Assembly: GCF_000242915.1 (NCBI RefSeq)
Contig: NZ_AFRZ01000001.1
Coordinates: 1,674,001-1,738,000 of the forward strand
Origin: Sulfurimonas gotlandica GD1
Lineage (GTDB): Bacteria; Campylobacterota; Campylobacteria; Campylobacterales; Sulfurimonadaceae
Reading direction: 5' to 3'
DNA: 64,000 nucleotides
Positions 8,302-17,250 of this stretch are shown here, one piece after another (within the stretch, counting starts at the first letter, position 1; every line of letters starts with the position of its first letter). The notes under the pieces were generated by a model. That model was not told the origin of the DNA. It did not search any database and saw only the letters and a program-made list of their open reading frames with translations. The translations under genes and the position numbers were made by a program.

Positions 8302-9573
8302 CTAAAGTTCACTCCCCCATTTGAGTGCATCTATGCCATACTTTTCTCTTAGGATTTGTGTATTTTCTGTTAGTCTTTTCATTTTCTGTTCATCAGCAAA
8401 GCCTATGAGTGACAGCTCTTTTTTAGTGTCTCTTGTGAAGCTTGAGCAGTTTATGCTCAGTCTTATGACATGTAGTCTTCTTTGGTTGTCTGCTTCATTA
8501 AAAAGGCTAAGACAAAGAGAGTCAAACTTTTTCTCTGTAAAAATCTCAGCTAGAGAGATGTTTTTATGTGAGCTTTGGCTCATCTCATAAGAGATGCTAA
8601 GATGAAAAACTGTCGGAATGACATTTAGTTTTAAAATGGCAAAACTAAGATGGCGCGCGAGTATGTGAACTCTTCGTCTAAGTTCAGCTCTGTCATGAAG
8701 TGCATCAAAGGTACGAGAGATGCCAATAGACTTCCTTCTGTGAGTTGTCTCAATGGGAGCATCTGCAAGCCCACTTACTCTTTTGTATAACTCTTTTGCA
8801 TATGGACTCCATGATTCAACTGTTCCACGTCTTTTCTTTAAATCTCCTAATGTGTGAATCTGTGCCGAGCGCAGTCTCTCCCTCATACTTCGTCCGATTC
8901 CTGCAAACTCTCCAACAGGAATATTTTGTATGAACGCGTCTAGTTCGTATGGATAAATTGTTTTGCATCCAAAAGGTTTAGCGGCAGTTGTTGCCAGCTT
9001 TGCAATGTAGCGAGTTTTTGCAGCTCCTATGGATACCGGAAGTTTTATAACTCGTTTTATTTCATGTCTCAGGTTGTCTATGAATTGCTCTACTTCATCA
9101 TCTTCCACCCAGCCAGATAAATCTCCATAAAACTCATCAATGCTTGCCTGTTCTACAAGAGGGATGCGAGATTGTAAAAACTCATGAAGTTCATGTGAGA
9201 GCTTTTGATACAGAGACATATTTGGTGCTTTTATGATTAAGTGAGGGCAAAGTCCAAGAGCATCTTTTATATTCATGGCAGTCTTCACTCCATAAGCTCT
9301 GGCTTCATAAGAAGAGGTTGTAAGGATACCTCGAACTCTCCCGTCATCATCTTTAAATGCATCTAAATCATCATCACTCTCTTCATAAGCTTTGTAAAAA
9401 GTCGGTACAAAAGAGCCTGAATTTTCAAAGTTTACAGTCTGCTTTTTAGCGTCATTGTTGAAGATTTTAGTATCACTTCTTCCTCCAATGGCAACTGCTT
9501 TATGCTCAAGTGATGGATCTTTTATGCGTGCAGCACTTACAAAAAAGCAATCTATATCTATATGGATTTTCAT
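8302..9573 (-). CDS. Y-family (DinB/Pol IV-like) DNA polymerase with an inserted acidic segment
   Basis: Translesion DNA polymerase. Metal-binding residues are visible: D6/D8 in HIDIDCFF and D146-E147 in SIDEFYGD. The SYEARAYGVKTAM finger motif and the GIGRSMRERL helix-hairpin-helix follow, then the little-finger domain. At 423 residues it is longer than the about 350 of Pol IV, mainly because residues about 32-80 insert an acidic, low-homology segment between the IGG and RGI strands. No C-terminal beta-clamp motif was confidently seen. It is transcribed alone. The gene lacks an SD and starts six bases after TATAAT. Confidence 0.85.
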   Translation of the reverse strand: MKIHIDIDCFFVSAARIKDPSLEHKAVAIGGRSDTKIFNNDAKKQTVNFENSGSFVPTFYKAYEESDDDLDAFKDDDGRVRGILTTSSYEARAYGVKTAMNIKDALGLCPHLIIKAPNMSLYQKLSHELHEFLQSRIPLVEQASIDEFYGDLSGWVEDDEVEQFIDNLRHEIKRVIKLPVSIGAAKTRYIAKLATTAAKPFGCKTIYPYELDAFIQNIPVGEFAGIGRSMRERLRSAQIHTLGDLKKRRGTVESWSPYAKELYKRVSGLADAPIETTHRRKSIGISRTFDALHDRAELRRRVHILARHLSFAILKLNVIPTVFHLSISYEMSQSSHKNISLAEIFTEKKFDSLCLSLFNEADNQRRLHVIRLSINCSSFTRDTKKELSLIGFADEQKMKRLTENTQILREKYGIDALKWGSEL

Positions 9574-9579
9574 TTTTTA

Positions 9580-9585
9580 ATTATA
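9580..9585 (-). promoter_or_regulatory. -10 box (TATAAT) placed for a leaderless transcript of the Y-family polymerase
   Basis: Perfect minus-strand TATAAT followed by six A/T bases and then the ATG at 9573. No SD-like sequence fits between. Confidence 0.5.
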
Positions 9586-9637
9586 TATAAATTTTATTGC
9601 ATCTATAAAAAGTATGACAGATTGAAAATAAATTTCT

Positions 9638-9646
9638 TGCTATAAT
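9638..9646 (+). promoter_or_regulatory. Extended -10 (TGC-TATAAT) for the lipoprotein gene
   Basis: TGCTATAAT, a full extended -10, ends seven bases before the ATG at 9654. The upstream ATG at 9648 lies only one base after the hexamer and could not be in a transcript starting at the normal distance. Confidence 0.5.
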
Positions 9647-9653
9647 CATGTTC

Positions 9654-10121
9654 ATGAAATATTTACTAATAGCATTAGCTCTTTTATTAACTGCTTGTAG
9701 TACAAAAAACTATGAAGTAACACAGACAAAAATCATCATCATAAAGTCACCAAAACTAAAATTTGCAGATGTTGGTTACATTAGAAACTCCGAAAAATCA
9801 ATTGAGTTGGAACTTTTTGTCGCTGGAAAAGCAATAGAGAAAATAACTATAAACCATCTTATTTGCACAGGTGAAGGCTGTATGACAAAGGGCAGTTTTA
9901 ATAAAGACTATCTAAATGATGCATACCCATCGGAAATACTACAAAATATACTTCTTGGGCGTGAGATATATAATGGTAAAAATAGAGTTCAGACTTCTGA
10001 AGGTTTTGAGCAAAATATAGAAGACGAAAATGTAAATATAACTTATAGAGTGAGTACAAACGTAACATTTTTTAAAGATAGAAAAAACAAAATAATATTT
10101 AAAATCAAGGATACAAAATGA
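9654..10121 (+). CDS. Conserved Campylobacterota-type lipoprotein, unknown function
   Basis: 155 residues beginning with a lipoprotein signal: a short basic start, hydrophobic core LIALALLL, then the lipobox LTAC with Cys about 15. The body is a small soluble domain with one CxxxxC pair (CTGEGC). It resembles an uncharacterised lipoprotein family seen in Campylobacter and Helicobacter relatives, from memory. The start at 9654 is preferred over 9648 because of the promoter position. The 3' end overlaps nfo by ATGA, so the two are co-transcribed. The function is unknown. Confidence 0.7.
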   Translation: MKYLLIALALLLTACSTKNYEVTQTKIIIIKSPKLKFADVGYIRNSEKSIELELFVAGKAIEKITINHLICTGEGCMTKGSFNKDYLNDAYPSEILQNILLGREIYNGKNRVQTSEGFEQNIEDENVNITYRVSTNVTFFKDRKNKIIFKIKDTK

Positions 10122-10966
10122 GTAATAAATTTGTAGGAGCACACTGTTCAGCTAGCGGAGGTGTTTACAATGCCGTAGCAAACGCTCAAAAGATAGGGGC
10201 TAAGGCTTTTGCACTATTTACAAAAAACCAAAGACAATGGGTTGCAAAAGATCTAGATTCTGAGACTATAGATAAGTTTAAAAGAGCACTTGATGATAGT
10301 GGCATACTTCCAAAGCATGTGTTACCACATGACTCATATCTTATAAATCTTGGTCATCCTGAAGCTGATAAACTTGAAAAATCAAGAGAAGCATTTGTAG
10401 ATGAGCTTCAAAGATGTGAACAGCTTGGACTTGATAGACTAAACTTCCACCCGGGAAGCCATCTTAAGCTCATAAGTGAAGATGAGTGTCTCAGTATAAT
10501 CTCTGAGTCAATCAATATGGCTCTTGATAAAACAAGCGGAGTTAAAGCTGTTATAGAAAATACAGCGGGACAGGGAAGTAACCTTGGATATACTTTTGAG
10601 CAATTAGCACAAATAATAGATAAAGTAGAAGACAAAAGTAGAGTCGGCATCTGTATAGACACTTGTCACATGTTTGTAGCAGGTTATGATATAAGAACAA
10701 GAGAAGCTTATGATAAAACATGGGATGATTTTGGAAAGATTGTAGGTTTTAACTACCTAATGGGTATGCATATTAACGATTCAAAGCCGCCACTGGGTTC
10801 AAAAAAAGATAGGCACCATTCAATTGGAGAAGGTGAGATTGGTCTAGATGCTTTTAGATTTTTGATGAATGATGAGAGAATGAATGATATCCCCCTAGTG
10901 CTTGAAACAATTGATGAAAGCATCTGGAAACAGGAGATAGAACTTCTTTACTCTTTTGAAAATTAA
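10118..10966 (+). CDS. nfo: Endonuclease IV (AP endonuclease)
   Basis: Cleaves the phosphodiester 5' of abasic sites in base-excision repair, using three zinc ions. 282 residues, as is usual. The family signatures are all present: GAHCSASGG at the start, [25 protein letters not shown], and [11 protein letters not shown] with metal-binding His and Glu. It follows the lipoprotein gene with a four-base overlap. Confidence 0.96.
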   Translation: MSNKFVGAHCSASGGVYNAVANAQKIGAKAFALFTKNQRQWVAKDLDSETIDKFKRALDDSGILPKHVLPHDSYLINLGHPEADKLEKSREAFVDELQRCEQLGLDRLNFHPGSHLKLISEDECLSIISESINMALDKTSGVKAVIENTAGQGSNLGYTFEQLAQIIDKVEDKSRVGICIDTCHMFVAGYDIRTREAYDKTWDDFGKIVGFNYLMGMHINDSKPPLGSKKDRHHSIGEGEIGLDAFRFLMNDERMNDIPLVLETIDESIWKQEIELLYSFEN

Positions 10967-11010
10967 GCTAAATTTATGTAACATTGAGCAGACATTTAAG
11001 GAAAAAATAA

Positions 11011-12228
11011 ATGAAAAGAGTACTTTCATTATCGTTAATCGCAAGCTCAATGTTGATGGCTGGTGGATATAAAATCCCAGAGACTTCACTTAATGGAGTT
11101 GCTCTAAGTGCTGCAAACATTGCACATAACAAGAGTGCAGATGCAGCTTACTACAATCCTGCCAATATGGTTTTTATGGAAGATAAAAACAACATTGAGC
11201 TTGACTTGACTTATATTGGGCTTGATCCAGTTAGCTATAATGGAAAAGTTACTGCTACAAATGTTGATTTAGATTCAGAACGTGAATCATTTATTGTCCC
11301 TACAATTCACTATGTATCAGGTAAGGCAGGTGAAGCTCGTATAGGACTTAGCATAGTTTCTCCTGGTGGATTATCCAAGAGATGGACAGAGTCTCCTGCA
11401 AGCAAAAGTGCTGAAGAATTTACTCTCAAAGTTATAGAGATTAATCCAACATTTGCTATTCCTGTGGGTGAGAAAGTAGCACTAGCATTTGGATTTAGAA
11501 TCGTTCATTCTGAGGGTGTAGTAAAAGCTACTCCTTCTCCTGGAGCAGTTTATCAAGATATGACAGGTGATTCTATAGATTATGGTTATAATTTAGCACT
11601 AGCTTATAAGCCGACTTCAGATATTGATGTAGCGTTAACTTACCGCTCACAAGTTAACTTAACTGTAGAGGGAAGTGCAGACTTATATTATGCTCCAGGT
11701 GGATTAGTACCAAAAGGTAATTATGAAGCAAGTGTTAACATACCGCTTCCAGCAACAGCCTCAGCAGCATTAGCATATACGCTTCCTTCAAAAACAACAG
11801 TTGAGTTTGTGTATGAAAGAAATATGTGGTCTGCATATAAGAATCTTGATTTTGATTATACAAATGCTTCAGCAGAAGCTGTATTTGGTACTTCAAAATC
11901 TAAAGATTGGAAAGATACAAACGCATTTCGTTTAGGTTTGACTCAAGAGCTAGACAATATGACTCTAATGGCTGGTATGGTGTATGACGAGTCTCCTGTC
12001 CCAAGTAAAACATTAGGTTTTGAGCTTCCTGATTCAAATAGTCTTTCTGTATCGCTAGGTGGACGTTATGAAATAAACGATAAAATAGAGGTTGGTTTAT
12101 CAGCCCTTTACTCTATGCGTGAAACAAGAAAAATAGAAACAAACGACGCTAATGATAATAATTTAGTAGGTGAATTCACAAATGCAAATGTATTGATGAT
12201 TTCTACTGGTGTTAGCTACAAATTTTAA
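11011..12228 (+). CDS. FadL/TodX-family outer-membrane channel
   Basis: Outer-membrane beta-barrel for hydrophobic compounds such as long-chain fatty acids or hydrocarbons. A Sec signal peptide covers about residues 1-18. The mature start has the family NPA hatch region (ADAAYYNPANM), then alternating amphipathic strands up to a terminal SYKF ending in aromatic F. 405 residues is typical. AAGGA lies ahead of the ATG. The stop is nine bases from the next gene, a possible operon. The substrate is unknown. Confidence 0.88.
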   Translation: MKRVLSLSLIASSMLMAGGYKIPETSLNGVALSAANIAHNKSADAAYYNPANMVFMEDKNNIELDLTYIGLDPVSYNGKVTATNVDLDSERESFIVPTIHYVSGKAGEARIGLSIVSPGGLSKRWTESPASKSAEEFTLKVIEINPTFAIPVGEKVALAFGFRIVHSEGVVKATPSPGAVYQDMTGDSIDYGYNLALAYKPTSDIDVALTYRSQVNLTVEGSADLYYAPGGLVPKGNYEASVNIPLPATASAALAYTLPSKTTVEFVYERNMWSAYKNLDFDYTNASAEAVFGTSKSKDWKDTNAFRLGLTQELDNMTLMAGMVYDESPVPSKTLGFELPDSNSLSVSLGGRYEINDKIEVGLSALYSMRETRKIETNDANDNNLVGEFTNANVLMISTGVSYKF

Positions 12229-12236
12229 GGATAATA

Positions 12237-13973
12237 TTGAAAATATTAATTAATTTTTTACAAACAAAAAAAATAGAAGAGTCTCAAATATTTGCACAAC
12301 TAAAGTGTAGTGTAAATGAAGCTTTAATGCTTCAAAATCTAGCAAAAAAGTATCTTGAAGGACAAGACGATGTCTTAGTTCTTGAGTTACTTGCTGAGCT
12401 TTATGAAGGTGATAGTTTTGAGCATCTATCTCACCTTCAAGAAGTAAAGATTTTGCTAGAACTTGGCTGGTTGCACCAGCAAAGTTTTACTCCTGTTAAA
12501 ATCTCAGAGGTTACTCCTCTTGAACTTTTAAATACTGCAGTTGGTCTTACTCCGTCATTTTTGAAACTACTTCAAGATGGTGCAGCAGATATTGAACTGC
12601 CAGATATTAAGCCTTATACTGACCATCTTGAGTATCTTCAAGATCAGTTTTTCAGAATAGAGCTTTATCAAAAGATGAGTACGATTCGTCAGAATGTTCA
12701 TGAACACTCTCTTGGTATTGATAGAGTTCAGCATAAGTTACAACTATTAGAGCAAAGAATTACTCAAAGAGTCGAACAGACTGCAGAGAAGTTAGTCTTA
12801 GATAAGTTTTTTAAGCAAAAAAAGCTTCAGCCAAAAGAAGAAGTTATCTTTTTGGCACTTCTTCGTGAGGAGTATAGTGCTACAGATTCTTCTCTTCGTG
12901 AGATGAATACTTTGATAGATTTAATATCTTTAGACGAATATGATCGTATTAAAAATCGTTCACTTTTAGAAGATGGTTCAAATTTGCTTAATGAAAATAT
13001 TATTGATTATGAAGAGATGCTGAATCCTTTTGGTGGAATTTCAAGAGCATTTTATATTGTAGATGATGTTCTTCAAAGTATTATTCATCCACAAAAGAAC
13101 AAAAAAGTTCGTCGCTTAAAACTGAATGCTCTTATAGAAGAGCAGGATATTTTTGAGCTTATAGAACCAGAAACATCTTTAGAAGATGTGGTACTTGCAA
13201 AAGAGACTCAGACTACACTTGAAAACCTGATGCGTCAAGTTGATAAAGAGGTAATAAGTCGTCTTGTCGAGTGGGGCATAAAAGATAAAAAAAGCGGTAT
13301 AGATGCCAGAATAATCTTTTACGGGCATGCAGGTACTGGTAAGACGATGACAGCATATTCACTTGCAAAATCACTAAAACGTCAAGTTCTAGCATTTGAC
13401 TGTTCAAAGATTCTTTCTATGTATGTTGGTGAGAGTGAGAAAAATGTTCGTAAGATTTTTGATACATTTTATGATCTTTGTGAAAAAACAAAATCTGAAC
13501 CTATCCTCCTTCTAAATGAAGCAGACCAATTTTTGAGTGCCCGTTCTAGTGGTGCAACAAGTGGATCAGAGCAGATGCATAACCAAATGCAAAATATATT
13601 TTTAGAACAGATTGAGAAGTTTAGAGGTATGTTAATAGCGACAACAAATCTGTTGGAAAATATAGATAAAGCATTCTCAAGACGCTTTAATTACAAGATA
13701 GAGTTTAAAAAACCTGATGAAGCGCAGAGACAACAGCTTTGGGAAATGATGCTACCTTCTGTAGCTCCGTATGATGAAAAGTTTGATGTTAAAGAACTTG
13801 CTAAATACTCTCTTACAGGCGGACAGATTAATCTAATCATAAAAAATACAGCATATAAAGTAGCTGTTACAGAAGAACCACTTTTTACTCTGGATGACTT
13901 CATAAGCGAGATAAAAAGAGAAAAAGATGCAAACTTCGACAGTGAAAAATCAATGGGGTTTTTAAATAAGTAA
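12237..13973 (+). CDS. AAA-family ATPase (FtsH/CDC48-like module), unknown role
   Basis: 578 residues with a TTG start preceded by AAGGATAA. The N-terminal about 330 residues are helical and unrecognised. The AAA module has Walker A GHAGTGKT at 363-370. Walker B is LLLNEAD, with N427 where Asp is usual and E428 kept. The pore-like segment is SMYVGESEKN, and the arginine-finger region is AFSRRFNYKIEF. Similar AAA proteins with LLxNEAD occur in many Campylobacterota, from memory. No zinc protease motif (HExxH) follows, so it is not FtsH. Probably a stand-alone remodelling ATPase. Confidence 0.82.
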   Translation: MKILINFLQTKKIEESQIFAQLKCSVNEALMLQNLAKKYLEGQDDVLVLELLAELYEGDSFEHLSHLQEVKILLELGWLHQQSFTPVKISEVTPLELLNTAVGLTPSFLKLLQDGAADIELPDIKPYTDHLEYLQDQFFRIELYQKMSTIRQNVHEHSLGIDRVQHKLQLLEQRITQRVEQTAEKLVLDKFFKQKKLQPKEEVIFLALLREEYSATDSSLREMNTLIDLISLDEYDRIKNRSLLEDGSNLLNENIIDYEEMLNPFGGISRAFYIVDDVLQSIIHPQKNKKVRRLKLNALIEEQDIFELIEPETSLEDVVLAKETQTTLENLMRQVDKEVISRLVEWGIKDKKSGIDARIIFYGHAGTGKTMTAYSLAKSLKRQVLAFDCSKILSMYVGESEKNVRKIFDTFYDLCEKTKSEPILLLNEADQFLSARSSGATSGSEQMHNQMQNIFLEQIEKFRGMLIATTNLLENIDKAFSRRFNYKIEFKKPDEAQRQQLWEMMLPSVAPYDEKFDVKELAKYSLTGGQINLIIKNTAYKVAVTEEPLFTLDDFISEIKREKDANFDSEKSMGFLNK

Positions 13974-13996
13974 GAATTAAAATTAAGGTTGATATT

Positions 13997-15223
13997 ATGC
14001 ACAAAATATTAAATTTATATATTAAATTATTGAGTATAGTGTTTCTAACTTTCTTTTCTTTATTTGCAAATGACATAACGACCAAAGAAACAGTAAAAAT
14101 TCAAAATACTAAACTTTTGCCTGTTATGCAGGAGTTTAAAAAATTTGTTAGTGAAGATGCAATTGCACGAATGTATTTTACTCAAATGATAGAACAAGTT
14201 CCTCAGTATTATAAAAAAAATCCTCTGCCAAACGTATATTTAGAAAATATTGACCATATGATTTATTTGATAAACGATGCTTTAAGAATGGCACCAGAAT
14301 ATAATGACACTGATTTAGTAGGATGCAGAATTAACAGCATTTTAAATTGGACAATGAATGTTCCGGCAGGATATGCAGCTTTTCGCAATGATAATGTAAA
14401 CACAATGTTTAAAAAGATATTAGATGATTATTCATCTTACTTGAACAGTGAAGCTTCATTGTCTTCGCTAAATGATGGACCCACAGGCTGGAAATCTGAG
14501 ACCGCTAAGAAAAAACTGCATATGGAAGAATATAAATATAATAAAAATGACAAGTATTGGGGATTTAAGTCTTGGAATGATTTTTTCACAAGGGAATTAA
14601 AAGATGGTATGCGCCCAATTGAAGAAAAAGAGAATCCAAAAGCTATAGTTAGTGCCTGCGACTCAGAAGTTTTTGCTATAAAACATAAGGTAAAAAAAAC
14701 GGACAGTTTTTGGATAAAAACTCAGCCATATTCCTTAAATGATATGTTGAATAATGATAAATTGGCCGAATCTTTTGTTGGAGGGGATGTTTATCAGGCA
14801 TTTTTGTCTGCCTTTAAATATCATCGTTGGCATAGCCCTGTGTCTGGAACAATTAAAAAGGCATATATAAAACAAGGAACCTACTACTCTGGTTTAGAGT
14901 CTCAAGGTATTGACCCTGGGAGTCCAAATTATTCACAAGGGTATATAAGCCACGTAGCAACACGGGCAATTATCTTCATAGAAGCAGATGATCCAATCGG
15001 ATTGATGGTTGTTATGCCCGTTGGCATGGCAGAAATTTCTTCTTGTGTGCTAAATGAAAAAATTAAGCCCGGGTATAAAATCAAAAAGGGAGAAGAGCTT
15101 GGATATTTCCAATTTGGAGGATCATCATATTGTCTTATTTTCAGACCTGATGTCATCAAAGAATTTTCCGTAAAAAAAGGTGATGATGTAAAGATTGGAC
15201 AAAATATTGGTTTTGCAAAATAA
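13997..15223 (+). CDS. Exported phosphatidylserine-decarboxylase-like enzyme (PsiD-like subgroup)
   Basis: 408 residues: a hydrophobic N-terminal signal (about 8-24), a PSDC-type N-terminal domain (LNDGPTGW, WGFKSWNDFFTREL), then the PSD core with HRWHSPVSGTI. FGGSS at about 373-377 is where PSD proenzymes carry LGST and self-cleave at Gly-Ser to make the pyruvoyl group. The PsiD-like subgroup includes amino-acid decarboxylases as well as lipid enzymes, so the substrate is open: phosphatidylserine, tryptophan or another amino acid. A signal peptide is unusual, because ordinary PSD faces the cytoplasm. A separate housekeeping psd is not in the window. AAGG precedes the ATG. Confidence 0.78.
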   Translation: MHKILNLYIKLLSIVFLTFFSLFANDITTKETVKIQNTKLLPVMQEFKKFVSEDAIARMYFTQMIEQVPQYYKKNPLPNVYLENIDHMIYLINDALRMAPEYNDTDLVGCRINSILNWTMNVPAGYAAFRNDNVNTMFKKILDDYSSYLNSEASLSSLNDGPTGWKSETAKKKLHMEEYKYNKNDKYWGFKSWNDFFTRELKDGMRPIEEKENPKAIVSACDSEVFAIKHKVKKTDSFWIKTQPYSLNDMLNNDKLAESFVGGDVYQAFLSAFKYHRWHSPVSGTIKKAYIKQGTYYSGLESQGIDPGSPNYSQGYISHVATRAIIFIEADDPIGLMVVMPVGMAEISSCVLNEKIKPGYKIKKGEELGYFQFGGSSYCLIFRPDVIKEFSVKKGDDVKIGQNIGFAK

Positions 15224-15262
15224 CCAAGAATAAGCCAGTTTACATATTGTCATATCTTGGTT
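15222..15262. terminator. Candidate stem-loop after the PSD-like gene
   Basis: AACCAAGA at 15222-15229 pairs with TCTTGGTT at 15255-15262, with two more pairs beyond a one-base bulge and a 20-base loop. The following bases are pyrimidine-rich but not a clean T-run, so terminator activity is uncertain. Confidence 0.35.
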
Positions 15263-15392
15263 GACTCTTCTCTTGTTCCGTAGAGTTATTCCACACTCTT
15301 ATAATAAATTACACAAAATCTAATCTAATTATTAAGCAGTTATTTAGTTCTTTTTCACTCTTAATAAATCAGTATGTTACAATTTTACACCT

Positions 15393-15433
15393 ATGTTACC
15401 AACTGCTAAAAATCATGTAGCGTTTGGTGACAT
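15393..15433 (+). promoter_or_regulatory. Long hairpin in the nuo upstream region (leader element or small RNA)
   Basis: Arms 15393-15408 and 15418-15433 pair at 15 of 16 positions (two G-U wobbles, one C-T mismatch) around a 9-base loop. A TACAAT at 15378-15383 would start a transcript about three bases before it. There is no T-run after it, so it does not look like a terminator. It could be a leader structure or small RNA. Confidence 0.4.
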
Positions 15434-15507
15434 TATAAAATTCTTCACCTTCTAGCCTCGTAAATTTAATACTCTTTTTGATATAGTGCATTAACTGTTT
15501 TTTCTAG

Positions 15508-15513
15508 GATAAT
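15508..15513 (+). promoter_or_regulatory. Candidate -10 box for nuoA
   Basis: GATAAT about 40 bases upstream of nuoA, with a T-rich run just before it, as in epsilonproteobacterial promoters that lack a -35 box. Weak match, and the only clear candidate close to the start codon. Confidence 0.25.
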
Positions 15514-15552
15514 GCTTGAAAACAATGAAAAAATTATTTAAAGGTAGGTTAT

Positions 15553-15942
15553 ATGGAGCATATTAGCACTGCAAATCCGTATTTTGGGGTATTCGTACTA
15601 TTTGTTGTAACATTTGGTGCATTCACAGCTACGACTATCATTGCTCGTTTAGCGAGTCGCGCTTTGGCAGCAAAAGATAGTGAAAAGATTAGACTCTCAG
15701 TTTACGAATGTGGACCAGAGGTAACTAGACAACCAAATAGAATATCACCACAGTTTTATCTATTTGCGTTACTTTTTCTACTATTTGATGTAGAGATTAT
15801 TTTTATGTTTCCATGGGCGGTAGACTTTAAGCTATTAGGTTGGTTTGGTTTTGCTGAGATGTTAATGTTTATATTACTGTTAACAATTGGATTCGTATAT
15901 GCATGGAAAAAAGGAGCACTTGAATGGCACAACATAAAGTAA
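15553..15942 (+). CDS. nuoA: NADH-quinone oxidoreductase subunit A
   Basis: Small membrane subunit of the proton-pumping arm of complex I, near the quinone cavity. 129 residues with three transmembrane helices. The conserved loop YECGPEV and the [14 protein letters not shown] helix are both present. First gene of the operon, with SD AAAGGTAGG. It overlaps nuoB by 19 bases, a sign of tight coupling. Confidence 0.96.
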   Translation: MEHISTANPYFGVFVLFVVTFGAFTATTIIARLASRALAAKDSEKIRLSVYECGPEVTRQPNRISPQFYLFALLFLLFDVEIIFMFPWAVDFKLLGWFGFAEMLMFILLLTIGFVYAWKKGALEWHNIK

Positions 15943-16433
15943 ATTATACACAAAACGCCGGCTTACCTGTAGCACTTACAAGTATAGACAAAATCGTTAA
16001 CTGGGGTCGTTCAAACTCACTTTGGGCACTTACTTACGGTCTTGCTTGTTGTGGTATTGAGATGATGGCATCTGGTGCGTCAAGATATGACTTTGACCGT
16101 TTTGGAACAATCTTTAGAGCATCTCCTCGTCAAGCAGATGTTATGATCGTTGCTGGAACTCTTACAAAGAAACATGCAGAATTTATCAAAAGACTTTACG
16201 ACCAAATGACTGAGCCTAGATGGGTTATATCTATGGGTTCATGTGCAAATACGGGCGGTATGTTTAACACTTATGCAACTGTTCAAGGTGTTGATAGAAT
16301 TATTCCTGTTGATTTATATCTTCCTGGTTGTGCACCTCGTCCTGAGACACTTCAGTACGGAGTTATGTTATTACAGCAAAAGATTCGTGCTAACCACGCG
16401 TCTAAAGCACAAAAAGCAAAAAGGTTAATGTAA
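15924..16433 (+). CDS. nuoB: NADH-quinone oxidoreductase subunit B (cluster N2)
   Basis: Peripheral-arm subunit carrying the terminal [4Fe-4S] cluster N2, which reduces quinone. The ligand cysteines are visible: the tandem pair in ACCGIEMM, one in GSCANTGG and one in PGCAPRPE. 169 residues, typical. The start at 15924 has AAGGAG seven bases upstream inside nuoA. It ends overlapping nuoC by one base. Confidence 0.97.
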   Translation: MAQHKVNYTQNAGLPVALTSIDKIVNWGRSNSLWALTYGLACCGIEMMASGASRYDFDRFGTIFRASPRQADVMIVAGTLTKKHAEFIKRLYDQMTEPRWVISMGSCANTGGMFNTYATVQGVDRIIPVDLYLPGCAPRPETLQYGVMLLQQKIRANHASKAQKAKRLM

Positions 16434-17239
16434 TGAGAGCATATACACCTAAAGATGATGTACAGGCAAAGCCGTATTACACAGACAGATTCTATAAATC
16501 TCCTCAAGTTGCTAAACATGCACCTGAGAGTGATGAAGTATTTAATGCTGATTTAGAGGCTATTAAAGCAAAATTTGAAGTACTAGATGCTTACATCCAA
16601 GTAGAGCAAATGGTAGTTTATATCAACGCTAAAGACAACTATGGTGTTTTAGAGCTTATGAGAGATGAACTAGGTTATTCTCAGCTTTCTGAGATGAGTG
16701 CTATAGACTGGCTAGCAGATAGAGGTGGATTTGAAATTTTCTACCAAATGTTAAGCATGGCTAAACGCAAGCGTATCCGTATTAAGCTTTTCATAGAAAA
16801 TGGACAGGCTGTAAACTCTGTAGAGAAACTTTTCCGTTCTGCTGATTGGTCTGAAAGAGAGATGTTTGACATGTTCGGCATCGAAGCTAACGGACACCCA
16901 TTTATGAAAAGAATCCTTATGCCTTATGATTGGCAAGGACATCCTCTTCTTAAAACTTACCCACTTCAAGGTGATGAGTTTGCTGCTTGGTATGAAGTTG
17001 ATAAGATCTATGGAAAAGAAGCTAGAGAAGAGATTGGACCTGAAATTCGTGACACTGCAAGAATTGACCGTTATGACTCACAAAGATTTGCTCGTTTAGG
17101 ACATGAAGTACCTAAAGGAACAGAGATTACAGGAAATGAGCCAAGAGTAGAGAAAAACTACCAAGAAGATAGTGGTGTGTTCTTGATTAAAAAATTAGAT
17201 AAAAAGTCATCAGTTGTTATTGATGATCCGCAAAGATAA
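16433..17239 (+). CDS. nuoC: NADH-quinone oxidoreductase subunit C
   Basis: 30-kDa-type subunit linking the hydrogenase-like module to the rest of complex I. The signature is clear in SEREMFDMFGIEANGHP and LMPYDWQGHPLLKTYP. 268 residues; the N-terminal about 60 and the tail after residue 200 extend beyond the core domain, as commonly seen in this phylum. Separate from nuoD, unlike the fused nuoCD of E. coli. Starts on the last base of nuoB. Confidence 0.95.
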   Translation: MRAYTPKDDVQAKPYYTDRFYKSPQVAKHAPESDEVFNADLEAIKAKFEVLDAYIQVEQMVVYINAKDNYGVLELMRDELGYSQLSEMSAIDWLADRGGFEIFYQMLSMAKRKRIRIKLFIENGQAVNSVEKLFRSADWSEREMFDMFGIEANGHPFMKRILMPYDWQGHPLLKTYPLQGDEFAAWYEVDKIYGKEAREEIGPEIRDTARIDRYDSQRFARLGHEVPKGTEITGNEPRVEKNYQEDSGVFLIKKLDKKSSVVIDDPQR

Positions 17240-17250
17240 GGTGGTAAAAT

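Larger units (their letters stand above)
15224..15552. other. Intergenic region ahead of the complex I operon
   Basis: 329 bases with no plausible gene. It holds the stem-loop behind the PSD-like gene, a -10-like TACAAT at 15378-15383, the long hairpin at 15393-15433, a weaker -10-like GATAAT at 15508-15513 and the nuoA ribosome-binding site AAAGGTAGG at 15540-15548. Confidence 0.6.
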
